The translations under genes were made by a program, and so were the position numbers. A DNA stretch of 64,000 bases from Bacteroidales bacterium. Lineage in GTDB: Bacteria; Bacteroidota; Bacteroidia; Bacteroidales; VadinHA17. The stretch covers positions 97,121 through 161,120 of the forward strand of contig JAOZPG010000003.1 of assembly GCA_029932855.1 (NCBI GenBank), read 5' to 3'. The notes under the pieces are model-generated. The model was not told the DNA's origin. It saw only the letters and a list, made by a program, of their open reading frames with translations, and searched no databases. Below are positions 57,205-64,000 of this stretch, in pieces. Each line of letters opens with the position of its first letter. Positions within the stretch are counted from its first letter, which is position 1.

Positions 57205-59538
57205 ATGAAAACCAAACTTGCCCAGTTAAGCTTTGGACTTATCATTATAGCCGGCCTAGTCCTGTATATTTCTTCATGTAGTAAAGATGAATCTCCAAAA
57301 CCGGAGCCTGTAGCCACAAGCATTCAACTTGTCTCAGGGAACTCACAGACATCAGATATTGAAACAGCTTTAGCAAATCCTGTTGAAGTGATTGTAAAAG
57401 ATCAGGATGGTAATGTGTTTAAGGGTGCAAAAGTAAACTTTTCAGTTACCGAAGGTTCTGTTTCACTATCCTCAGCTACAACAGATGCAAATGGGAAGGC
57501 ACAAGTAACCTGGACGCTGGGTTCAACAGTAGGAACACAAGGTCTTACAATAACTGGGTTTAAAGCTGATGGAAAAACTGCCTTGAGTGGCTCGCCTATT
57601 ACAGTTAATGCCATTGCAACTAAAAAAGTAGCTACCAGTATTGAATTGGTTTCCGGAGGGGATCAGACCGCAGAGGCTGAAACAAACCTGGCTAATCCGG
57701 TAATAGTTAAAGTTAAGGACCAAAACGGTATTGCATTCCCCGGAGCAACTGTGAATTTTGCGGTGACAGAAGGTTCTGTATCATCGGCAACAGCAATAAG
57801 CGATGCCAGCGGAAATGTTTCTGTAAGCTGGACCCTGGGACCAACTGCAGGAACACAAACCCTCACAGTTACGGCTGTTAAAGCTGATGGGACAACCCCT
57901 TTAACAGGTTCTCCTCTTGCTATAAATGCAATTGCAGCTGAAGTTGCTGTTGCTACCAGTATTGAATTGGTTTCCGGAGGGGATCAGACCGCAGAGGCTG
58001 AAACAAACCTGGCTAATCCGGTAATAGTTAAAGTTAAGGACCAAAACGGTATTGCATTCCCCGGAGCAACTGTGAATTTTGCGGTGACAGAAGGTTCTGT
58101 ATCATCGGCAACAGCAATAAGCGATGCCAGCGGAAATGTCTCTGTAAGCTGGACCCTGGGATCAACGGCAGGCACACAAACCCTTACAGTTACGGCCTTT
58201 AAAGTTGATGGTACAACTGCCTTAACAGGTTCTCCTCTCACTGTTAACGCAACTGCCAATGTTAGCAGGGAAGCCACAAGTATTGGACTAAGCTTAGGTG
58301 GCGACCAGTTCGCAGCACCCGGAAGCACATTGCCTCAACAAATAATAGTAAAGGTAAATGACCAGAATGATCTTGGCCTTTCAGGTGTAAGTGTTTATTT
58401 TGAAGTTACAGAAGGTTCTGTATCACCTTCATCAACAATAACGGATGCTGGTGGGTTCGCAAGAGTTACCTGGACACTCGGTTCAACTCCGGGTACTCAA
58501 ACACTTACAGTAACCGCTTTTAAAGCAGATGGAACAACAAATTTAACCGGTTCACCTCTTTTAGTTTATGCAACTGCAAGTTCGGCTTCCAGTATTGAGC
58601 TTAGCTCAGGCGGAGATCAAACAGGAATTGTCGGAATTTCTTTGGTGGAACCCATAGAAGTGTTAGTTAAGGATTCGAATGGCAATGACTTCAAAGGTGC
58701 AACAGTCAATTTTGAAGTTTCGGAAGGTTCTGTGTCATCGGCATCGGCTATTTCTGATGCAGATGGGAAAGCCAGTGTAACATGGACCCTTGGTTCTACT
58801 GAAGGAGTACAAACACTGACTGTCACCAGTTTTAAATTAGATGGAACAACACCCTTAACAGGATCGCCACTTTCAGTAACAGCAACAGCAACGGCTATAA
58901 GTGCATCTAATCCTGTAACTGATTTTGATGGTAATGAATATCAAACTGTAAACATTGGCAATCAAATTTGGATGACGGAAAATCTGAAAGTTACACACTA
59001 TCCCGATGGAACGGTAATCCCCTTGATTACCAACAACACTACATGGAAGAATCTTGCCGATAACGATTTAGCAGATGCCTATTGTTATTACAATAATAAT
59101 GCAAGTAGCGTATACGGAGCCTTATATACCAGTGCCGCGGCTATGAAAGGTTCGGGCAGCAGCAATTTGAATCCTAGTGGCGTGCAGGGTGTATGTCCGG
59201 ATGGCTGGCACTTGCCAAGTAGTAGCGAGTGGAATGAATTAATTGATATCTTAGGAGGGCCACTTGTGGCTGGCGGAAAACTTAAAAGTGTTAGTGTATG
59301 GAAAAGTCCAAATACAGGAGCGACTAACGAAAGTACTTTTACGGCACTTCCGGGAGGATATCGTCGTGGAGATAATGGTATTTCTGCCGCATCTTCCTAT
59401 ACAGGGACCTGGCATAGTACATATCATTTGAATAATACCAATGTTCTGATATATACTATAGGTTATTCTTCTGCCCATGCTGGAAGTTCAAGTATGGTAA
59501 AATCAGGTGGTTATTCGGTTCGCTGTGTAAAAGATTAG
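57205..59538 (+). CDS. Lipoprotein with about five tandem BIG/invasin-like Ig domains and a C-terminal FISUMP (Fibrobacter major paralogous) domain
   Basis: Lipobox ISSC; repeated VKDQ.G..F.GATVNF.VTEGSVSSA..ISDA.G..SV.WTLGSTAGTQTLTVTA; C-terminus DFDGNEYQTVNIGNQIWMTENLKVTHYPDGT...CPDGWHLPSSSEWNELI...GYSVRCVKD. Confidence 0.92.
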   Translation: MKTKLAQLSFGLIIIAGLVLYISSCSKDESPKPEPVATSIQLVSGNSQTSDIETALANPVEVIVKDQDGNVFKGAKVNFSVTEGSVSLSSATTDANGKAQVTWTLGSTVGTQGLTITGFKADGKTALSGSPITVNAIATKKVATSIELVSGGDQTAEAETNLANPVIVKVKDQNGIAFPGATVNFAVTEGSVSSATAISDASGNVSVSWTLGPTAGTQTLTVTAVKADGTTPLTGSPLAINAIAAEVAVATSIELVSGGDQTAEAETNLANPVIVKVKDQNGIAFPGATVNFAVTEGSVSSATAISDASGNVSVSWTLGSTAGTQTLTVTAFKVDGTTALTGSPLTVNATANVSREATSIGLSLGGDQFAAPGSTLPQQIIVKVNDQNDLGLSGVSVYFEVTEGSVSPSSTITDAGGFARVTWTLGSTPGTQTLTVTAFKADGTTNLTGSPLLVYATASSASSIELSSGGDQTGIVGISLVEPIEVLVKDSNGNDFKGATVNFEVSEGSVSSASAISDADGKASVTWTLGSTEGVQTLTVTSFKLDGTTPLTGSPLSVTATATAISASNPVTDFDGNEYQTVNIGNQIWMTENLKVTHYPDGTVIPLITNNTTWKNLADNDLADAYCYYNNNASSVYGALYTSAAAMKGSGSSNLNPSGVQGVCPDGWHLPSSSEWNELIDILGGPLVAGGKLKSVSVWKSPNTGATNESTFTALPGGYRRGDNGISAASSYTGTWHSTYHLNNTNVLIYTIGYSSAHAGSSSMVKSGGYSVRCVKD
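57631..58139 (+). repeat. Direct repeat inside BIG-domain gene: 188 bp exact, offset 321 bp
   Basis: 57631-57818 identical to 57952-58139; first mismatch t/c at 57819/58140. Confidence 0.95.
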
Positions 59539-59610
59539 TCATTCCTGATTATTTGTTGTGACAGAATAATTTTTAACTTACTGATACAATAAAAATGTGA
59601 GTTTACCACT

Positions 59611-59645
59611 AAATACCCCGCTGGCCCTGGCGGGGTATTTAATTT
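59611..59645 (+). terminator. Rho-independent terminator after BIG/FISUMP gene
   Basis: AAATACCCCGC-TGGCCCTG-GCGGGGTATTT perfect 11-bp stem followed by AATTTT. Confidence 0.88.
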
Positions 59646-59739
59646 TGAGTTGGGAATATCAATTAGTGACGAGAATGACCTCCCTTCGGTCGATCGGACT
59701 CTTCCCTCCAGGGGGGAACCCTGCAACATACAAAAATCC

Positions 59740-59770
59740 AAAGTCTGCTTCGCAGCCTTTTTATTTTTTA
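59740..59770 (+). terminator. Hairpin plus T-run, terminator-like
   Basis: AAAGtCTGC-TTC-GCAGcCTTT followed by TTATTTTTTATTT. Confidence 0.5.
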
Positions 59771-59816
59771 TTTCCTATTCCCTTGAAAGACAAGTTCTTT
59801 ACGGTTCTGGTAAATA

Positions 59817-59849
59817 AAAAACCCATCAAGCATTCGCTTAATGGGTTTT
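59817..59849 (-). terminator. Rho-independent terminator for tRNA-Asp
   Basis: Minus strand AAAACCCATtAAGcgaatgCTTgATGGGTTTTTTATTT, 12 nt past the tRNA 3' end. Confidence 0.85.
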
Positions 59850-59860
59850 CTTTCTCGTTG

Positions 59861-59934
59861 CGGTCACGACGAGACTCGAACTCGCGACCTCCGGCGTGAC
59901 AGGCCGGCATTCTAACCAACTGAACTACGTGACC
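59861..59934 (-). tRNA. tRNA-Asp (anticodon GTC)
   Basis: Minus strand GGTCACGTAGTTCAGTTGGTTAGAATGCCGGCCTGTCACGCCGGAGGTCGCGAGTTCGAGTCTCGTCGTGACCG: 7-bp acceptor stem, CCGGC-CTGTCAC-GCCGG anticodon arm, GTTCGAGTC T-loop; CCA not encoded. Confidence 0.96.
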
Positions 59935-60030
59935 ATTTAATTTTGGAATTGCAAAAATAGCTGTTTTTTTCTTATTCCAAAAGAAATAGATGAAAAAGCG
60001 ATCTTTTTTAAAGACTGGAAGGTTTTTATG

Positions 60031-60145
60031 TTCCGGTAAGTCATATATATTTCGTGAAAACAATTCTGTTCAGGTAAGTCATTTATATTTCGTGAAGACA
60101 ATTATGTTCAGGTAAGTCATTTACTTCTGGTAAGCCATTTACATT
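60031..60145. repeat. Imperfect 38-bp tandem repeat, two full and two truncated copies
   Basis: ttcMggtaagtcatWtatatttcgtgaaRacaattMtg at 60031 and 60069; truncated copies at 60107 and 60125. Confidence 0.9.
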
Positions 60146-60164
60146 GTGCTAAGGGTAGAATTCT

Positions 60165-60698
60165 TTATTTAAAGAAACTAAAGTTTACACTTCCGTAATT
60201 TCTGTGCCTCAAAAAATGGGGGTGATTTGTGAAATTAAAACTTCCCGGGTGCTCCAGGATAAGCCAGCCGCCTTCTTTTAGTAGTTTATTATTGAAGACA
60301 AGATCGGGGATAGTATCAAGTTCCTGCAGTCTGAATGGGGGATCGGCAAAAATCAGGTCGAATTGTTCATTTAGCCTGGCCATGCTTTTAAAAACGTCTC
60401 TGTTAAAAGCTTTAATTATTTGCTCAAACTTAAGCTCTTTTATAGTTTTTAATATAAATCCGAAATGCAGGCGGTTTGATTCGTATAGATATATCTTTTT
60501 ACTGGCTCTTGAGGCAAACTCAAAGCTTATACTGCCTGTGCCTGAAAATAGGTCCATAACTTCAAGATCTTCAATTTTGAAATTATTATCTATTATGTTA
60601 AATAATCCTTCCCTGGCAAAATCTGTTGTAGGTCTGGCACTGAAGTTTTTTGGGGGACTTATGATCTTCCCTTTGTATTTCCCGCTTATGATACGCAA
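60165..60698 (-). CDS. rsmD: 16S rRNA (guanine(966)-N(2))-methyltransferase RsmD
   Basis: MRIISGKYKGKII...RPTTDFAREGLFNII, MDLFSGTGSISFEFASR, LIFADPPF. Confidence 0.95.
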   Translation of the reverse strand: MRIISGKYKGKIISPPKNFSARPTTDFAREGLFNIIDNNFKIEDLEVMDLFSGTGSISFEFASRASKKIYLYESNRLHFGFILKTIKELKFEQIIKAFNRDVFKSMARLNEQFDLIFADPPFRLQELDTIPDLVFNNKLLKEGGWLILEHPGSFNFTNHPHFLRHRNYGSVNFSFFK

Positions 60699-61588
60699 GG
60701 GTAGAGGCTTAAAAGATTTAGATGATTATGGGCAGGAATATTCTGGAAAGTATAACTATAAGTGAATCTGTCTCCGGGTTTTGCAAATTCAGTATTCTTT
60801 ATATATCTCTTGATATTCTCAAACAGGCTTGATTGCCTGGTAATTTTGCCAGATAGAACAAGCCTTGTAGACTCAGCAGCGAATTTTAACTGTTTAATTA
60901 TATTGAGAGTATAATAAAGCAGGTCGTTTGTATTTTTATACCCGAAACAGTTGTAAAGCAGAAGATTCCCCGATTCTGTGACAGCTATCTCAAACATGGT
61001 GCTATAAATATTAATAAAAACTGACCTGTCCTTGTTTCCGGTTCTTTCAGATAATATCCTGTTTATAAAAGGAGCGGACTGGTGAAAGATATTTATATTT
61101 GGGAATTGCCCCTGAAAGCCACTGATAAGTTTTGAGGGAACTGGAAATATCACCCATGTATCAATTTTCTTAATTTTATGGTGAAAAAGTTCTTCATGCC
61201 CGGAAAACTGAAAGTTCAGGCCTGTATAGTCTCCTATGTTTTGTTCCTTAAAAAGAGGATCCGGAACCAGGGTTGATCTTTCCTCAACATAGACCAATCC
61301 AGTACTCTTGTATTCTTTTAACAGGAACTCATCGCTTTTTAGTATTGAATTATACCAGTCGAATTTCCCCGGATCGATTTGTTTATCAGAGTTTAAATAG
61401 GCTTTCAGCGCTATATATTTGTTTTTTGTTGTATCGAGTATAGAAAAAACAAGTCCATCCAGGCTTGCCTGAACGGACAAATGATAAAAATGAGTAGAAT
61501 TAATATCTAAGGTTTCATCCAGAAATTCGAATTCAACCATATCAGGAATTTTATTCCCAGTTTCCTGCATTATTAGTGGAGACTTCAA
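60686..61588 (-). CDS. DUF3822 family protein
   Basis: 300 aa; position next to rsmD and actin-fold-like pattern (VFINIYSTMFEIAVTESGNLLLYNCFGYKNTNDLLYYTLNIIKQL). Confidence 0.82.
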   Translation of the reverse strand: MKSPLIMQETGNKIPDMVEFEFLDETLDINSTHFYHLSVQASLDGLVFSILDTTKNKYIALKAYLNSDKQIDPGKFDWYNSILKSDEFLLKEYKSTGLVYVEERSTLVPDPLFKEQNIGDYTGLNFQFSGHEELFHHKIKKIDTWVIFPVPSKLISGFQGQFPNINIFHQSAPFINRILSERTGNKDRSVFINIYSTMFEIAVTESGNLLLYNCFGYKNTNDLLYYTLNIIKQLKFAAESTRLVLSGKITRQSSLFENIKRYIKNTEFAKPGDRFTYSYTFQNIPAHNHLNLLSLYPCVS

Positions 61589-62180
61589 GTGATCCTACTT
61601 TGAGACCTTTAAATCCTACAATCTTTTCTCTTTCAGCATTATAATTTATAATTAACTGCTTATTTAAACCATGCAGCAGGATATCATTAAGGATACTTGC
61701 TTCAAATACTTTGACTTTCACTTTTGAAACTGTTACCAGTTCCTTGGCTCCCATGAAAAACTGGTGGGTATCGCAATAAGGTACATAGCGCAATGAGTCT
61801 ATTGGATAGCCAGTCTCAAATAATGAATCAAGGATCATTACATAGTTTGTATCACGGGTAATGAGTCCCATTTCCATGGCTTTCTTTTCAGTTATCCCCA
61901 GGTCGTACATGCTGTCTGTAATACTTCCGATAGCCATGACAAATGGGAAGGAATCATATTTGACAAAATTAATAAGGGTATCAAAACTACCTGTATATTC
62001 TCCGAATTTAGCCCTGTATGCTACTTGGGCAGTACGTATGTCTTTAAGTCTTTGAATAGCAGCATCTTCTCTTTTCTTTACTTCACGGTTAAAACGAATA
62101 GGTTCGTTGATACTTTCAATTAACAGGTATGCAACCAGAATAATTGCAACGGCCAGAATACTTTTAATAGCAGTTCTCAT
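61551..62180 (-). CDS. Membrane-anchored protein of unknown function
   Basis: N-terminal TM then RLKDIRTAQVAYRAKFGEYTGSFDTLINFVK (pilin/pseudopilin-like segment). Confidence 0.75.
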   Translation of the reverse strand: MRTAIKSILAVAIILVAYLLIESINEPIRFNREVKKREDAAIQRLKDIRTAQVAYRAKFGEYTGSFDTLINFVKYDSFPFVMAIGSITDSMYDLGITEKKAMEMGLITRDTNYVMILDSLFETGYPIDSLRYVPYCDTHQFFMGAKELVTVSKVKVKVFEASILNDILLHGLNKQLIINYNAEREKIVGFKGLKVGSLEVSTNNAGNWE

Positions 62181-62319
62181 TTCAGTTTATTTGGTATGTG
62201 ATGTATGCAAAAATATAATAAATAATGATATTTTCATGCGAGAGTGTTAAAATTTTACCTATCTTTTTTAACATTTGTTTCTATAATTCTATTTATTTAA
62301 AACACTTATTTGAAGGCAG

Positions 62320-63753
62320 ATGCTTAAAAACCATATAAGGGATAAATTAAATGAATCATTGGGGCATGCCCCAACTTCAGGCCAGATAGTATTTCATAAT
62401 GCCCTACCTGATTTTTGTCTTGGGGATATTGAGAATGAAGTATTAATACTGAAAGGCTATGCCGGAACCGGTAAAACGACTTCTATCAGTGCCCTGGTCA
62501 GGACCCTTGAGAGTTTTAAGATAAGGACAGTACTTATGGCCCCTACAGGAAGGGCTGCCAAGGTGATTACTTCTATAACGGCTAAGCCTGCTCATACTAT
62601 TCATAAGAGGATATACAGGCAGAAATCCAGTAAAGACGGCCTGGGTATTTTTGTGCTTGACAGGAACCTGTATAAGGATACTTTTTTTATTGTTGATGAA
62701 GCATCTATGATCCCGGATGATGCCGGTGAATCATCAATATTTGGTTCAGGAAGATTACTGGATGATCTCCTGGAATTCGTTTACTCGGGTAATAATTGCA
62801 AACTTATTCTTGTTGGTGATATTGCTCAGCTTCCTCCTGTAGGTCTGGATATTAGTCCGGCCCTTGATAAAGGCACTTTCATATCCAAGGGCTTTGCAGT
62901 AAAGGAATACTCCCTAACTGAAGTTGTAAGACAATCAAAAGAATCGGGTGTATTGTTTAATGCTACACTTATAAGGGAAAAAATAAATGAGGTGGTGCCA
63001 GGGGTGGTGGTTTTTAATCTTGGCGGCTATAAAGATATTAGTTATCTGCCCGGGTCTATGCTCCTTGAAGAACTTGCTCAGTGTTATGATTCCGGTGGAG
63101 TTGAGGAAACAATGGTTATTGTGAGGTCTAATAAGCAGGCCAACAAGTATAATGCAGGTATAAGGAACCAGATATTATGGAGGGAGGACAGGATATCAAA
63201 AGGTGATCTGCTTATGGTTGTGAAGAATAATTATTTTTATGCAGATGAGGATGAGCAGTTTGATTTTATTGCTAATGGAGATATTGTGGAGATACTGAGA
63301 ATTGATAATTTCGAAGAGCGTTACGATTGCCTGTTTGCTGATTGCAGGCTGAAGCTGATGGATTATAATGATGTGGAAATAGAGGCTAAACTATTGCTTG
63401 ATACTCTTGACCTGGAGACAGCTTCACTGCCTGCCGGCAGGCATAAGGACTTGTTTTTCTCAGTTGCAGAGGACTATGCAGATGTAAAGTCAAAGAAGAA
63501 AAGATATGAGGCTGTCAGGGATGATGCATTTTTTAATGCACTGCAGGTAAAATTTGCTTATGCCGTTACCTGTCATAAAGCTCAGGGGGGACAATGGAAG
63601 AATGTTTTTATCGATCATGGCTGGTTTGTTGATGATATGTATAACAGAGAATACCTCAGGTGGCTATATACAGCCTTTACCAGGACTACAGATAAGCTCT
63701 ACCTGGTAAATTTCCACAAGTCTTTTCTCAGGGAAGAGGATATTGATTATTAG
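62320..63753 (+). CDS. RecD-like AAA ATPase / DNA helicase
   Basis: LKGYAGTGKTTSISALV Walker A, FIVDEASMI Walker B, ILVGDIAQLPPVG, KFAYAVTCHKAQGGQWKNVFID, LRWLYTAFTRTTDKLYLV. Confidence 0.93.
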   Translation: MLKNHIRDKLNESLGHAPTSGQIVFHNALPDFCLGDIENEVLILKGYAGTGKTTSISALVRTLESFKIRTVLMAPTGRAAKVITSITAKPAHTIHKRIYRQKSSKDGLGIFVLDRNLYKDTFFIVDEASMIPDDAGESSIFGSGRLLDDLLEFVYSGNNCKLILVGDIAQLPPVGLDISPALDKGTFISKGFAVKEYSLTEVVRQSKESGVLFNATLIREKINEVVPGVVVFNLGGYKDISYLPGSMLLEELAQCYDSGGVEETMVIVRSNKQANKYNAGIRNQILWREDRISKGDLLMVVKNNYFYADEDEQFDFIANGDIVEILRIDNFEERYDCLFADCRLKLMDYNDVEIEAKLLLDTLDLETASLPAGRHKDLFFSVAEDYADVKSKKKRYEAVRDDAFFNALQVKFAYAVTCHKAQGGQWKNVFIDHGWFVDDMYNREYLRWLYTAFTRTTDKLYLVNFHKSFLREEDIDY

Positions 63754-63791
63754 AACCTGTTTAGAGCCCTTGTTTGACCGGGCTTCCTTAT

Positions 63792-64000
63792 CTATTCTCC
63801 TATAATCTTTACAAGCACTCTCTTTTTTCGTTTGCCATCGAACTCTCCATAAAAGATTTGTTCCCAGGGACCGAAGTCAAGTTGTCCATCAGTAATGGCA
63901 ACAACGACCTCGCGACCCATGATCTGTCTTTTCATGTGGGCATCAGCATTATCCTCAAATGTGTTGTGCTTGTATTGGGAATGTGGTTTTTCAGGAGCCA
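63792..64000 (-). CDS. YjbQ / UPF0047 family protein, truncated at window end
   Basis: Minus-strand translation ...[68 protein letters not shown]. Confidence 0.92.
   Translation of the reverse strand, partial: APEKPHSQYKHNTFEDNADAHMKRQIMGREVVVAITDGQLDFGPWEQIFYGEFDGKRKKRVLVKIIGE

Noticed and set aside
57984-58328. Minus-strand ORFs within the BIG-domain gene (also 57402-57614, 57663-57866, 58617-58826)
   Set aside because: Repeated antisense frames caused by repetitive codon usage of the sense gene; no independent motifs.
59761-60063. 100-aa minus ORF and 59597-59899 plus ORF
   Set aside because: They run through tRNA-Asp and terminator hairpins, so not credible genes.
60031-60145. Possible CRISPR-like array
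   Set aside because: Same reason: contiguous imperfect units with no spacers.
62320-63753. RecD-like helicase as part of a defence system
   Set aside because: Neighbours are rsmD, DUF3822 and YjbQ, consistent with a housekeeping context; no nuclease, protease or methylase partner.

Overview
Chromosomal window with Bacteroidota character: T9SS-type C-terminal sorting domain on a gingipain-like protease, DUF1080 lipoproteins, Tat-exported Gfo/Idh/MocA oxidoreductases, an rsmD-DUF3822 neighbourhood and a TAnnTTTG-type promoter. It is gene dense, with about 45 supportable CDS. Most are housekeeping or metabolic: pckA, mltG, phosphohexomutase, NfnAB-like pair, FucI plus an FGGY kinase, acylphosphatase, AmrS-like radical SAM enzyme, RCK-containing antiporter, KamA-like protein, LytS/LytTR pair, rsmD, RecD-like helicase and YjbQ. 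One tRNA-Asp(GTC) lies on the minus strand. I see no CRISPR array, rRNA, transposase, integrase or recognisable anti-phage island. The main accessory-like signals are: (i) a 27.9-40.2 kb cluster of three DUF1080 lipoproteins, three Gfo/Idh/MocA proteins (two with twin-arginine signals), a Tat/lipobox sugar isomerase-like protein, DoxX and an M14 peptidase, which fits extracytoplasmic 3-keto-glycoside chemistry with a possible DoxX redox partner; (ii) a 56.4-59.9 kb segment bounded by tRNA-Asp and a copy of its 3' end, holding a BIG-repeat/FISUMP surface protein with a 188-bp exact internal duplication and gene scars; (iii) three unrelated intergenic tandem repeats (period 30-38 bp), one carrying a perfect operator-like dyad upstream of an M20 peptidase; (iv) a translationally coupled GDPD / propeller-like / HAD phosphatase operon. 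Product names come from motif recognition by eye; no database search was run.
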